A stretch of DNA of 64,000 nt from DASTFY01 sp963813375 (GCA_963813375.1 CAWEYT010000005.1:1-64000), one strand, 5' to 3'. Positions 44,787 to 55,468 are shown, counted from the first letter of the stretch. Numbers and translations: made by a program. Notes: generated from the sequence alone by a model not told the origin.

Positions 44787-47700
44787 GTGTCGGTGCGGAT
44801 CCGGCTGATCGGACCACTGACGGTCGAGCACGACGGGGGCGAGCTCACCGGATCGGCGCTCGGCGGTGTGCGCGAGCGGCGACTGCTCGCCATCGTGGCG
44901 CTCGCCGGGGGCGAGGTCGTGCCCAAGGACGTGCTGGTGGAGCGCCTGTGGGACCGGCAGCCGCAGCATCCGCTGGCCGCCGTCGACACCGCGGTGAGCC
45001 TCGCCCGCCGAGCCCTCGGGCCGGCGGCGTCTGTCCTCGAGACGGCTCGGCCGGGCTACCGGATGCGCTGCCCGACCGATCTCGGCGACCTCGACGCGTT
45101 CGTCGCGGAGCGGCGGTGGGACGAGGCGATGGCCCTGCTCAAGGGCGAGCTCCTCGGGTCCGATCCGGCGAGCGAGTGGGTCGAGGGTCAGCGCCGCGAC
45201 TTCGCCCGCCGCCGGATCGAGGTCACTGCTGGCCGCGGCCGGCGCCGCCGCCACCCACGGCGACGACTCCCTGGCGTCGGAGCGGTATGCCGCGGCGCTC
45301 GCCGAGGACCCGATGCGGGAGGACGGTTACCGGGGGCAGATGGCCTGCCTGGCGCGGCTGGGGCGGCCGGCCGAGGCGCTGCGCGTCTACGAGCGCTGCC
45401 GCCGGGTCCTGCGCGAGGAGCTCGGTGCCGATCCCTCCGACCAGACGCGGGCCCTGTACGAGCAGATCCTCGCCGGGGGCGCACCGGCCCGCACCGGCGG
45501 GGCGCGGCGGTCACCCCGTCCGTGCCCTTCCTCGGGCGGCGCCGTCGAGCTGGCGCGCCTCTCGTCGCCCACCGACGAGTGCGCCGTGCGGGTCGTGCTC
45601 GGCGAACCCGGTGTCGGCAAGAGCCGGCTCCTCGACGAGGCCCTCGCCGCCCTGGACCGCCAGGAGGTCCGGTCGACGAAGTGCTTCCGGCTGGTGTCCC
45701 CCGTGCCCTACGCCGTCCTCACGGATCTGGCGCCCGACCTGCTCTCGGGCGACGAGCCGTCGGGGAGCACGGCCGAGACGAACGTGGCCCACCTGGCCGC
45801 CGCGTGGGCGGACGAGGTTTCGGCGCGGCCGACCGTCCTCGTGATCGACGACCTCCAGTGGGCCGACGAACCCAGCCTCGCCGCACTCGGACTCGTCCTG
45901 CGGCGCCGGCCGCGTGGGCTCCTCGTGCTGGCGGCGGCGAGAGAGGCCGAGCTGGACCCCGACGGCGCCGCCCGTCAGTTCCTCGAGCTGGCCACCGGTC
46001 TCGGGCTGGCCGACACCGTGCCCCTCGCCGCACTGACCCCCGAGGAGGTCGTGGCCGGCGGGTTCTCCTTCGCCGCCTGGAAGCGCACCGGCGGCCACCC
46101 GCTCCTGTTCACGGAGTGCCTCCGCGGCGGGGGCGAGGACGACCTCGCCGCGCTCGTGCTGGCCCGGGCGACCGAGGCCGGGGCCGACGCCGTGGAGCTG
46201 CTCCGGGCGGCGGCGGTCCTCGACCGGGCGGCTCCGTTGGCGGATCTCGCCCGGCTCGCCGAGCTGTCACCGGCGGCCGCGCCGCGCCGCGGCCGAACGG
46301 CTGGTCCGCCAGGGGCTGGTGGTCGAGCGGGCGGCCTGTGGCGGGTCCGCCACGACGTCTTCGCTGAGCTCGTCCAGGCCGCGCTGGCGCCGACCGCCCG
46401 GAGGGCGTGGCACGCCCGGGCGCTGGAAGAGCTCCAGGAGCACGGCGCCGATCCGGCCGAGCTGGCCCACCACGCCTTGGCCGCCGAGGTCTGGGACGCC
46501 GCGGTGGGCTTCAGCCTGGCGGCCGGCGACCGGAGCCTCGCCGCGTACGCGAACCGCGAGGCGGTCGGGCACTACGGAAGGGCGCGCGTGCTTCTCACGG
46601 AGCGGAGGGCGGTCGGGGCCGACCACGAAGCTGCGCTGCATCGGGCGGTGCTCGGTGAGGCGCGTGCGCTCATCGTGCTCGCCCGAACCGAGGAAGCCCG
46701 CCGGCTACTGGCCCAGCTCCCGAGCACCACGGGGCGGGCCGAGGCGGAGCGGTTGCTCGTCGAGGCCGATTGCGGCTGGGCGGCGTGGAAGCCCACGCGG
46801 GCGATCGCACCGGCCGAGCGGGCGTTGCAGATCGCCCGCGAGCTCGGCGACGACGAGCTCGAGGGTCGCCTCCACGCCTTCATCGCCAACCCGTACGGCA
46901 GCCTCGGGGATCACGAGCGGGCCAGCGTCCACATCGATGCTGCGTTCGAGATCGCCGCCCGGCGCGGCCAGCCACCGCCCGCGATCGTCTTCTACCGCCT
47001 CGGCCTGATCCAGCATCAGCGAGGACGCGAGGCCGACGCGCTGGCGACGCTCGAGCGGTGCCGCGAGCGCGCCCTCGTCGAGCGTGACGAGCGGGCCCTC
47101 GTGTTCGAGCGGGTGGTGCGGTCCTGGGCGCTGGGCGCGCTCGGTCGATACGGCGAAGCGCTGGCGGCCCTCGATGACGTCGGCGCGATCGGTCGGGGCG
47201 AGGAGGCGGTCGTGCACGGCCGCGTGCCGAACACGCGGGCCTCGATGCTGTTCGACCTCGGGCTGGTCGAGATGGCGCTCGACGCCGATGAGGAGAGCCT
47301 CGAGATCACTCGCGGCGCGTCGGGCGCCGGCGTCGTGGAGCCGCAGATCCAGACGCTGCTCAACCTGGCCACCGACCATCTCCACCTAGGGCGCCCCGAC
47401 CAGGCGGCCACGTGCCTCGAGGAAGCCGAGGACCTGTTTGCCGACGCCGAGTACGCCCGGTTCCGGTACGAGAACCGCTACCACTGGGTGCGCGGGCTGC
47501 TGCACCTCGACGCCGGCGATCCCGACGCCGCGCTGGCCGCGGCAGCCGATGTTGCCGCCATGGCCGATCGGTACGACGCGCCGAAGTACGACGTACGCGC
47601 CCGCCTTCTTCGCGGCCTGGCTCTGGCCCGCCGTCCTGCCGAGCGGTCAGCGGCCTTGACGGAGCTCCGGGAGGCTGCACGGCGGGCCGAGGAGCACGGG

Positions 47701-47838
47701 TTCGCGGCGCTGGCCGAACAGGCCCACCGCCGCGCCGGCGAGGTCGGATCCAGCGCGAAGCATGCCCGCCTGGCCGACCGATGGCGCGCCCGGATCGTCG
47801 CCTCAGTCGAGGGCCCGCTGAGGGAACGTCTCCACTGA
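44787..47838 (+). CDS. SARP/BTAD-AAA-TPR transcriptional regulator (frameshifted)
   Basis: About 1,016 residues. The N-terminal OmpR-like DNA-binding domain (IRLIGPLTVEHDG, RERRLLAIVALAGGEVV, ERLWDRQPQHP) and, after a frame change near 45225, the BTAD domain (AALAEDPMREDGYRGQMACL, ARLGRPAEALRVYERCRRVL) identify a SARP/AfsR relative. The AAA ATPase has Walker A GEPGVGKSR and Walker B VLVIDDLQWADE. The C-terminal half is TPR-like helical repeats. Compensated shifts lie near 45530 and 46275-46345. It may control the divergent hydrolase. Confidence 0.82.
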
Positions 47839-47851
47839 CCCAGGCCGCGGC

Positions 47852-48922
47852 CTACGAGTCACGAGCGCGGCGATCGAGACGCGCACGAGTCACGGTCAGT
47901 CCCTGGTGGGCGAGTCCCACAGCGGTAATCAGCCACGCCAGGAGGGCGATGGCGAAGGCGACCTGCGGGAGCCGGTCGAGCGCGTCCAGGTCGATGGCGG
48001 CGCGCATCCTGAACGTGGCGGCGCTGTACATGCCGAGAGGGAAGACGAGGGCCCAGTAGGAGGGGTGGTAGCGCAAGGGCAGACGGCGCACGATGTGACG
48101 CCAGATCCCGATGGCGACCATCAGCGGGAACCAGAACGTCGCGGTGGCCCACGCCAGCACGACGATGCCCTCGATGAACGGCGCCAGCTCGTCGATGCGG
48201 GGAGCGGCCGGGGCGGCGAGCAGCAGGTTGGACCCGGCCAGCACGGTGATGGCGACGGCGCCGGCGGCGATCCAGGCCGGCGGGTCGGCTTCGGTGGGAT
48301 CGAGCTCGTAGAACGTCCAGCGCAGGAAGATCATCGTCATCACGATCAGGTACAGCACGACGCCCAGCGTGAAGAAGGCCAGCATTGCGAAGGCCAGGGT
48401 GTCGCCACCGTCGCGGCCCAGGAGGAGGGCGCCGAGGACGGCGATGGATTCCGTCGACACCGTGAGCAGGAACCACGTGCCGTTGATGCCGGCCTGCAGC
48501 CCGGGCTTGCCCGAGCGGATCACGACGGCGATCAGTGTGGCGTAGAGGAAGCCCGCCCACAGCGCAAGGCTCAGCCACCACAGTGCCCACGCCAGGTCGT
48601 ACCAACCGTGGATGACGATGGACGCCGCGCCGAGCACGTTGGTGCCGGCGACGGTGGTGAGGAAGGCGAAACCCTTGGCGTGGTTGGTGACGTCGGCCGC
48701 GAACAGCGAGCGGTAGAGGACGACCCTCGCGATCAGGAGCACGGCCAGCACGACGTAGGCAACGGCGGCGAGGACGTAGAGCACCTGGGCGAGCCAGTCG
48801 ATGTCCTGCTGCGAGGCGGTCACGGCGATGATGCCGGTGGCCATGACCATCGCGAAGTAGCCGGGGAACAGCGTCGCCACGGGCGATGGAGTCGTCGTCA
48901 CCGGCGATGGAGTCGTCGTCAC
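47852..48922 (-). CDS. TDT/SLAC1-type membrane transporter
   Basis: A 356-residue membrane protein with about ten segments. LFPGYFAMVMATGIIAVTAS is the family start, followed by GWYDLAWALWWLSLALWAGF, GINGTWFLLTVSTESIAVLG and SYWALVFPLGMYSAATF. These match the voltage-dependent anion channel/tellurite-resistance/dicarboxylate (TDT) family. Its ATG overlaps the stop of the small membrane protein, so it is the last gene of the molybdoenzyme operon. The substrate may be an anion related to that enzyme, such as nitrate, nitrite or sulfite; this is inference. Confidence 0.82.
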   Translation of the reverse strand: MTTTPSPVTTTPSPVATLFPGYFAMVMATGIIAVTASQQDIDWLAQVLYVLAAVAYVVLAVLLIARVVLYRSLFAADVTNHAKGFAFLTTVAGTNVLGAASIVIHGWYDLAWALWWLSLALWAGFLYATLIAVVIRSGKPGLQAGINGTWFLLTVSTESIAVLGALLLGRDGGDTLAFAMLAFFTLGVVLYLIVMTMIFLRWTFYELDPTEADPPAWIAAGAVAITVLAGSNLLLAAPAAPRIDELAPFIEGIVVLAWATATFWFPLMVAIGIWRHIVRRLPLRYHPSYWALVFPLGMYSAATFRMRAAIDLDALDRLPQVAFAIALLAWLITAVGLAHQGLTVTRARLDRRARDS

Positions 48923-49122
48923 GGCCGGAAGTAGCGGAGGAAGGCCGCCGATGCCGCGGCCATCACGACCGACACGGCCGCCGTCGCCCAGGCCAGTGCC
49001 TCCTCGTCGGCCAGGAACGCCTCGGCGGCGACGGTGATGAGGAACACCTGGAACGCGACCAGGACGATGACGTAGATGAGCACGGCGGAGGACGTGCGGC
49101 GGTGGCGGCGCGCCTCGTTCAC
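48919..49122 (-). CDS. Small two-TM protein (DUF6755-like)
   Basis: A 67-residue protein starting at GTG 49122. A basic start VNEARRHRRTSSA is followed by two hydrophobic segments (VLIYVIVLVAFQVFLITVAA and WATAAVSVVMAAASAAFLRY). It resembles the small DUF6755 proteins I recall next to Rieske genes. It overlaps the Rieske stop and the transporter start, so it is part of the complex operon and perhaps an accessory membrane anchor. Confidence 0.65.
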   Translation of the reverse strand: MNEARRHRRTSSAVLIYVIVLVAFQVFLITVAAEAFLADEEALAWATAAVSVVMAAASAAFLRYFRP

Positions 49123-49610
49123 TCGAGCCGCCCGAGCGCCCAGATCATCCCGTCGTCGCGGACTTCGACTTCGATGCGGCCCAACGGTCGGGTCGGTGGG
49201 CCCGAGATGACGTCGCCGGTGCGGGTCTCGAAGTTGCCCTCGTGGCAGGGGCAGTGCCATCGCTCCTCGGCGGACTCGTAGAAGACGACGCACCCGAGGT
49301 GGGTGCACTTCTGGCTGAACGCCACCACGTCCAGGTCGCCGAGGCGCAGCAGGATCGCCGGGTCGGAACCGGTGGGGTAGTCGAAGAGGTAGGTCGCGCC
49401 GACGCTCACGGCGTCGAGCGCGACGATCGGCCGGGGGGAGCCGGTGTTGATGGTGCGCAGCTGGGTCCACGCCGCCAGCCCGACGTTGCCGGCGGCGATG
49501 GCGCCGGCGCCGAGCACGAGGTAGCGGGCGAACTCGCGCCGCGTGACCTCGTCCTCGTCGGCCGCCTGGTAGGGGAAGTCCCGCTTCCAGATCGGTGTCG
49601 CTTCAGCCAT
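49119..49610 (-). CDS. Rieske [2Fe-2S] protein
   Basis: A 163-residue protein. An N-terminal twin-arginine-like RREF followed by ARYLVLGAGAIAAGNVGLAA would anchor or export it. The Rieske cluster ligands are CTHLGC and CPCHEGNF. The rest, GDVISGPPTRPLGRIEVEVR, is the cluster-binding fold. The start overlaps the ferredoxin stop. It probably transfers electrons within the molybdoenzyme complex on the outer membrane face. Confidence 0.88.
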   Translation of the reverse strand: MAEATPIWKRDFPYQAADEDEVTRREFARYLVLGAGAIAAGNVGLAAWTQLRTINTGSPRPIVALDAVSVGATYLFDYPTGSDPAILLRLGDLDVVAFSQKCTHLGCVVFYESAEERWHCPCHEGNFETRTGDVISGPPTRPLGRIEVEVRDDGMIWALGRLE

Positions 49611-50227
49611 CGGCGGCCTCCAGCCCGAATGGATCGTCGAGCCAGGTCGATCGGCCCGGGCCGAGCACGTCGACCGGACCGGCACCGATGTCGTCGACGA
49701 CCGTGTACACCTTGGTGCGCACCTCCTGACGTCCGAACAGGAAGTCCCGCAGCAGTGAGCCGCGACGGTCTGCGGGTGAACTCCTCGACGGTGCCGTACC
49801 ACAGCGCCTCGCTGGGGCAGACCGAGGCGCACATCGGCTTGAGCCCCTCGGACGTGCGGTCGAGGCACATGTCGCACTTCATCATCTGATCGATCTCGGC
49901 GTAGTACTTCGGCACGCCGAACGGGCAGGCGAGCACGCAGTTCGAGCAGCCGATGCACCGTGGCTTGAGGGCCGACTGCACGATGCCCGTCTCGGTCTGC
50001 TTGATGGCGTCGGCCGGGCACACCTGCGCGCACGTCGGGTCCTCGCAGTGCATGCACACCATCGGCGCGGTCTGCGTCGTCTCGGCGCGGTCGATGCGCT
50101 CCAGGTGGATGAGCGACCGGCCGCGGTGCGTGCCGCACTCCATGCAGGCCTGCACGCAGGCCTCGCAGCCGATGCAGCGGCTCTGGTCGATCACGAAGAC
50201 CGGTGCGTCGTCGGGCCCGTACGTCAC
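49603..50227 (-). CDS. 4Fe-4S ferredoxin subunit, NrfC/DmsB-like (frameshifted)
   Basis: GTG start VTYGPDDAPVFVIDQ. Four cysteine clusters are visible: CIGCEACVQAC, CMHCEDPTCAQVCP, CIGCSNCVLACPFG and CDMC...CASVCP, the pattern of the electron-transfer subunit of complex iron-sulfur molybdoenzymes. After a frame change near 49770 the C-terminus reads VDVLGPGRSTWLDDPFGLEA. It overlaps the molybdoenzyme stop (GTGA) and the Rieske start. Confidence 0.85.
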
Positions 50228-52456
50228 GACGGTCCCTCGTGCAGGTCGAGATCGCGTGCGTCGGTGGTCGCCGCGTGCCCCCCGGCCGGCGTCACCCGCA
50301 CCGCCGCGACCTTGAACTCGGGCATCTTCGATGTCGGGTCCAGGGCGCGGTTGGTGAGCTGGTTCGCGGCTTGGTGGCCGGCCCAGTGGTAGGGGATGAA
50401 CACCGTGTCGGGCCGGATCGTGTTGACGACGTGTGCTGGCAGTGTCATCGATCCGCGCCGGGACGACACCGTGACCATGTCGCCCTCGACCACACCGAGG
50501 TGCGTGGCCAGCTGGGGGTGCATCTCGCACAGCGGCGCCGGGTACTGCGCGACGAGTCCACCGATGCGTCGTGTCTGGGTCCCCGAGAGGTACTGGCTGA
50601 CGACGCGTCCCGTCGTGAGCCAGATCGGGTAGTCGTCGTCGACCACTTCGGCCGGTTCCCGGTACGGGACGGCGTGGAAGCGGGCCTTGCCGTCGGGGTG
50701 GTAGAAGCGGCCGCCCTCGAACAGGCGTGGCGTGCCGGGATGGCCCTCGCTGGGCAACGGCCAGAACAGCCCCATCTCGTCCTCGACCCGCTGCCAGGTG
50801 GCGCCCCGGTAGTCGGCGGTGCCGCCGGCAGAGGCGAGGCGCAGCTCCTCGAAGATCTGCTCGGTGTTCGTGTACGGGAAGTAGCGGCCCTTGCCGAGGC
50901 GATCGGCGAGGTCGACGAGGATGCTGCCAGTCCACCCGCGCCTCGCCGGGCGGGTCGACAGCCTTGTTGATCTTCACGATGCGGCCTTCGCCGGTGGTGG
51001 CCGTGCCTTCGTCCTCCTCGTGCAGCGAGCCAGGAAGCACGACGTCGGCATGGTGGGCGGACTCGGACAGGAAGAAGTCGATCACGGCGTAGAACTCGAG
51101 CTTGTCGAGCGCCTCGGCGGTGAGCCGGGTGTCGGGTGCCGACACGGCGGGGTTGAAGCAGATCGACAGCAGGCCCTTGATCTGCCCGGCGTGGATCGCC
51201 TCGATGATCTCCTGGGCGGTGATCCCCTTGCCCGGGATCTCGTCCTCGGCGCACCCCCACACCGACGCGACGTGGGCGCGGTGCTCCGGGTTGGTGATGT
51301 CCCGATTGCCAGGGAGCTGATCGCACTTGTGGCCGTGCTCCCGCCCGCCCTGGCCGTTGCCCTGCCCGGTGATCGTCGTCACGCCGCTGCCGGGCTTGCC
51401 GTACTTGCCGGTGGCGAGGCCGAGGTTGATGGCGGCGAGCACGTTCTCCGTGCCCTTGCTCTGCTGTTCGATCCCGCGGGCGTGCAGCAACATGCCGGTG
51501 GCCGAGGTGCCCCACCACTCCGCCGCCTGGGCGATGCGCGCCGCCGGCACCCCGGTGATCCCGGCCGCCCACTCCGGCGTCATCGACGCCACTGCGGCCG
51601 CCGCGGCGTCGAAGTCGTTCGTGTGGTCGGAGATGAAGTCGTGGTCGAGCCACCCGTGCTCGATGAGCTCGTGCAGCACGGCGCCGAACAACGCCGAGTC
51701 GGTTCCCGGACGCACCGGCAGGAACAGGTCGGCGGTGCGAGCCAGCGGCACGACCCGTGGGTCCTGGACGATCAGGCGCGCACCCCGGTCGCGGGCCCGC
51801 CAGATGTAGCTCGTCGTGATCGGGAACGTCTCGGCCACGTTCGACCCTGCGACCCAGACCACGTCGGCGAGCGGGATGTCGCTCCACGGGTTGGCGTTGC
51901 GGTCGATGCCCAGCGCCTTCTTGTTGCCCGCCCCCGCCGACACCATGCAGAAGCGGCCGTTGTAGTCGAGGTTGGCCGTGTGCAGGGCGAGGCGGGCGAA
52001 CTTGCCGATGAGGTAGCTCTTCTCGTTGGTCAGCGAGACCCCCGAGAGCATGGCGAAGGCATCGTCGCCGTGGGCGGCCTGGATGCGCCGGATCTCGCCG
52101 ACGACGCGATCGAGAGCGGTGTCCCAGTCGGTGGCGCGGAAACCACCTGGTGCCGACGGGTCCCGCTCCATCGGGTGCAGCAGCCGGTCGGGGTGGCTGC
52201 CCTGGAGGTACCGCTTGACGCCCTTCGGGCAGAGCTTGCCCTCGTTGAACGGGAACTCGTACCACGGCTCGAACCCGACGACCGCGTTGTCCCGCACCTT
52301 CAGCTTGATGCCGCACTGCTGGCCGCAGAAGCAGCAGTGCGTGTTGACGACGCGGTCGACCTCGAGCCCATGGTCCCAGCCACCGGGGGGCGCCTGGTTG
52401 AGGTGCGGTCCGTACCGGGCGACGAGGTCGTCCTCGCTCACCGGCCGGCGAGCCAT
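50224..52456 (-). CDS. Molybdopterin oxidoreductase catalytic subunit (frameshifted)
   Basis: About 744 residues. The N-terminal 4Fe-4S site is CCFCGQQCGIKLKV with the last Cys in KLCPKG. The molybdopterin domains show SGVSLTNEKSYLIGKFARLA, VVWVAGSNVAETFP, TGQGNGQGGREHGHKCDQLP and ADVVLPGSLHEEDEGT. After a frame change near 50930 the dinucleotide-binding end has IWLTTGRVVSQYLSGTQTRR and YHWAGHQAANQLTNRALDP. It resembles NasC/NarB-type assimilatory nitrate reductases and formate dehydrogenases; the substrate cannot be fixed. Confidence 0.85.
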
Positions 52457-54315
52457 CAGCCGAAACCTCCGACCCGTGACGACTGGGCGAGCGTCACCAG
52501 GGCCCGCCGGCAGCGCGGGCAGGTGTCCTGGTAGCTGCCGTCCTCGAGGTCGTAGTCGAAGCCCACCCGAGGGAGCACGGCCTGGAGGTCGGCCACCTGT
52601 TGGGCGCTGGCGAACGCCTCGCCGCAGCGGCGGCAGCGCGCGGGTGGGCCTTCCTCGTTGGACCGCTTGTAGTACGCCACCCCGAGGTTGCCGGGGCGCT
52701 GGAAGATGTGGAACAGCTTGCCGAACGGGATGTACATCAGCCCGAGGATCACCGTCAGGGCGTGCAGCGTGTTCAGCGCGGCGTAGAACTGACCTTCGAG
52801 CCACAGGCTCGACACGGTGAGGAACAGCCCGGTGACCGACACGGCGAACAGCCCGGCCAGGGCGAGGAAGTCGCCGCCGCGCTCGGTCGCCAGGGCGCCC
52901 GGGTCGCGCAGCCGGCGACGGAGGAACACGAACACGCCGGCCAGCACCAGCACGGCCGCGATGTCGAGCGCGTGGTAGACGAGCCAGCCGAAGAGGCTGT
53001 CGGCGTCGAACTCCACCGTGCCGATCCGCGACAGGTACACCTGGTAGCGGTCCGCCTGCTGGCCGACGCTCTGGAAGTGGAGCAGCCCGAGCGTCAGCGG
53101 GAACGTCACCAGCGCGGCGAGGATGCAGCCCCAGAACACGAGCTGGTGGGCGAGCCAGCGGGTCCGTGAGCGCCGGCGGATGAAACCCTGTCCGAGCAGG
53201 TGCGTGGCGACGAGACCGGGCAGCGCGGCGAGGTTGCGGGCCGAGTGCTGGCGGAAGGCGTCCCAGCCTCGACGGTTCAGCATCGCCGTCGGCGGCCGCC
53301 GCAACCAGACCGCATAGCGGTACAGCACGCCGAACACCATGAAGACGACCCCGAAGAAGTAGCCGATGAGCGCGGCGTCGAACCACGCCAGCCCGTCACT
53401 CCCGATCAGCGTCAGCGCCAGGGTCAGCGCGACGCCGACGAGCCCCCACAGCACACCGCGTCGATCGAGGCGTGGAGGTCGCAGACGAACCCACGTCAGT
53501 GACCGTACACAGAGCCGCCGCGGACGAACGACGGCCTCGCTCAGTGGTCGATGCCGTACGTGCTCGACGAGGTGCGCGTAGCACGGTGCCTCGCCGCCCT
53601 CTTCGGTCATCGTGCGGGAGTCCTCCATCGCCTCGACCATCGGGAACAGCACGTTGTTCTCCTTGTGGATGTGCAGGTGCGTGTCCGCCTCCAGCTCGCG
53701 CAGCCCGCGGTACAGGGCGTCGTAGGACGCGCAGGCGTCGACCGGCGGCTGGTAGTCGTCGGTCAGCCGGCGCAGGCGCGCCAGCAGCTCGCCGGCGTTG
53801 TCGTGCTCGCGCATCATCACCACGATCGGGTTGCGGATCGATCCGCAGTGGAACGCCGGTGGTGCCGTGGCCGAGGCCAGCTGCCGGATCATCGGGAACA
53901 GCACCCGCTCCTCCTTGGCCAGGTGTGGCTCGAGGTCGACACGGAGCTCGGCGAGGCAGTCGCCGACATCGTCGAGCTCGGGATGCCGCCCGCCGTGCAC
54001 GCTCTGGACCTTGTCCATGAGTGTCGTCAGCCGCGGGAGCTCGTCCCAGAGGTAGCGGTGGTGGGTGGCCTCGATGTGGTCGACGAGCCGGATGGCGTCC
54101 ATCGTCACCCACGCCTCGACCGGCTGCGGGCTGCTCGCCGCGACCAACTCCTCCAACACGCCGGCGGGGTCCAGCTCCTGCGCGACGCACGCCTGCCGGA
54201 GCGTCCGGGTACCGCCGCAGCAGTAGTCGAGACCTCTCCGTTCGAGCTCCCGGGCGAGCGACGGGTCCGCGGTGACGAGGTCGGCGAGCCGGCTGTCGAG
54301 GGCGATCGTGATCAT
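52456..54315 (-). CDS. Ric-like hemerythrin fused to cytochrome-b-like membrane protein
   Basis: One uninterrupted 619-residue frame. Residues 1-235 match the iron-sulfur repair protein Ric/ScdA: GLDYCCGG in the N-terminal domain and hemerythrin histidines in HIEATHHRYL, HLAKEERVLFP, REHDNAG and HLHIHKENNVLFP. From about 285 come five or six membrane segments (VLWGLVGVALTLALTLIG, AALIGYFFGVVFMVFGVLY) resembling NarI-like subunits, then a C-terminal zinc ribbon, CRRCGEAF and CPRCRRAL. The linker APCYAHLVEHVRHRPL could also represent a lost stop codon between two genes. It leads the operon. Confidence 0.78.
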   Translation of the reverse strand: MITIALDSRLADLVTADPSLARELERRGLDYCCGGTRTLRQACVAQELDPAGVLEELVAASSPQPVEAWVTMDAIRLVDHIEATHHRYLWDELPRLTTLMDKVQSVHGGRHPELDDVGDCLAELRVDLEPHLAKEERVLFPMIRQLASATAPPAFHCGSIRNPIVVMMREHDNAGELLARLRRLTDDYQPPVDACASYDALYRGLRELEADTHLHIHKENNVLFPMVEAMEDSRTMTEEGGEAPCYAHLVEHVRHRPLSEAVVRPRRLCVRSLTWVRLRPPRLDRRGVLWGLVGVALTLALTLIGSDGLAWFDAALIGYFFGVVFMVFGVLYRYAVWLRRPPTAMLNRRGWDAFRQHSARNLAALPGLVATHLLGQGFIRRRSRTRWLAHQLVFWGCILAALVTFPLTLGLLHFQSVGQQADRYQVYLSRIGTVEFDADSLFGWLVYHALDIAAVLVLAGVFVFLRRRLRDPGALATERGGDFLALAGLFAVSVTGLFLTVSSLWLEGQFYAALNTLHALTVILGLMYIPFGKLFHIFQRPGNLGVAYYKRSNEEGPPARCRRCGEAFASAQQVADLQAVLPRVGFDYDLEDGSYQDTCPRCRRALVTLAQSSRVGGFG

Positions 54316-54379
54316 GGCATCAACTCCTGTGATGACTGGAGGCTGCCAGCCGGTAGGCCCTGCACACCAGGGTCGAAGG

Positions 54380-54414
54380 TCCCGTCAGCAGCGGCTGCTG
54401 TGTTCCTGACGGGA
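54380..54414 (-). terminator. Hairpin after the DUF1697 gene
   Basis: TCCCGTCAG (54380-54388) pairs perfectly with CTGACGGGA (54406-54414). It lies 25 bp beyond the DUF1697 stop and before the hemerythrin gene start, so it may end the former or regulate the latter. There is no clear T-run. Confidence 0.35.
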
Positions 54415-54438
54415 GCCGCCGGGACCTGGCGCGGACGA

Positions 54439-55020
54439 TCAGGTCGTGCGCTTCTCGTCGATGAGGGTGAGCAGCTTCGTCGTCGTCGCCCAGCTGCGGA
54501 TCGTCATCATCTTGTATTCGGGCGTGCCCACGATCGCGCTCATGCGGCTCTTCGTCAGTGCTGCGCTCCGCCGGGCGAAGTACAGCACGCCTGCACCCGG
54601 CCAGACCTGGTCCACGCCCTCGCGGAGGCTGACGACCTGCAGCGCCTTCCTGACCGTCAGGGGGGACTTCAAGAAGATCACGTCGGAGTGGTAGGTGCCC
54701 GCAGAGGCACCGAACCCGTCGGGAGCCCGTTCGACGACGCCGCGAAGCTGATCACGGGAGCGCACCACGACGACCAGGGGCACCCCGAACCGGTCCTCCA
54801 GGAGTCGTTCGATGCCATCCTCCAACGACGAGCGCTTCGCCGCCGACTCGAAGAGGACGTTGCCGGACTGGATGTAGGTCCGAACGTTCCCGTGGCCACC
54901 ATCCTCGAACGTCTCCCGCAGGTCGGCCATCGCGACCTTGTTGCGTCCGCCGACGTTGATGCCCCGTAACAGGGCCACGAATCGCTTCGCCGTCACCTGC
55001 CGGACGGTACTGCGCAGCAT
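54439..55020 (-). CDS. DUF1697 family protein
   Basis: A 193-residue protein with the family's opening RFVALLRGINVGGRNKVAM, then YIQSGNVLFES, DGFGASAGTYHSDVIFLKSP and the C-terminal GTPEYKMMTIRSWATTTKLL. The GTG at about 54990 (VTAKRFVALLRG) may be the true start. The biochemical role is unknown. Divergent from the MaoC gene. Confidence 0.85.
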   Translation of the reverse strand: MLRSTVRQVTAKRFVALLRGINVGGRNKVAMADLRETFEDGGHGNVRTYIQSGNVLFESAAKRSSLEDGIERLLEDRFGVPLVVVVRSRDQLRGVVERAPDGFGASAGTYHSDVIFLKSPLTVRKALQVVSLREGVDQVWPGAGVLYFARRSAALTKSRMSAIVGTPEYKMMTIRSWATTTKLLTLIDEKRTT

Positions 55021-55039
55021 CTGTGACAGCCTGAACGCG

Positions 55040-55447
55040 ATGCAGATCGGTCAGACGGCGCAACGCACCCGGAGGGTCACCGAACGCGACATCGAGCTGT
55101 TCACCGAGTTGACCGGTGATCGCAACCCGCTCCATTACGACGCCGATGCGGCCTCCCGCAGCCGCTTCGGCGGGATCATCGTCCAGGGCGGTGTCACCTC
55201 GGGGCTCCTCAACGCTCTTGTCGCGGAGGACCTCCCCGGCCCGGGCAGCGTGTTCCTCCATGTCGACTGGAGCTTCCGTGCGCCGGTGCGACCCGGCGAC
55301 GAGCTCACCGCCGAAGCAGAGGTCCTCGCCGTCCGGGACGACAAGCCGATCTGCACGCTGCGCACCACGATCACCAATCAGGAGGGCACCGTCGTGCTCG
55401 AGGGCACGGCGCTGGTCTACCGGGACCCGTTGTTCGCCCGCGGCTGA
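55040..55447 (+). CDS. MaoC family dehydratase
   Basis: A 135-residue hotdog protein. It contains FTELTGDRNPLHYDADAASR with the catalytic Asp/His pair, FGGIIVQGGVTSGLLNAL and FRAPVRPGDELTAEAEVL. This is the single-hotdog R-specific enoyl-CoA hydratase/MaoC type. It ends 21 bp before the corrected end of the convergent hydrolase. Confidence 0.87.
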   Translation: MQIGQTAQRTRRVTERDIELFTELTGDRNPLHYDADAASRSRFGGIIVQGGVTSGLLNALVAEDLPGPGSVFLHVDWSFRAPVRPGDELTAEAEVLAVRDDKPICTLRTTITNQEGTVVLEGTALVYRDPLFARG

Positions 55448-55468
55448 CCGGCGAGACGGCGCCTTTCC

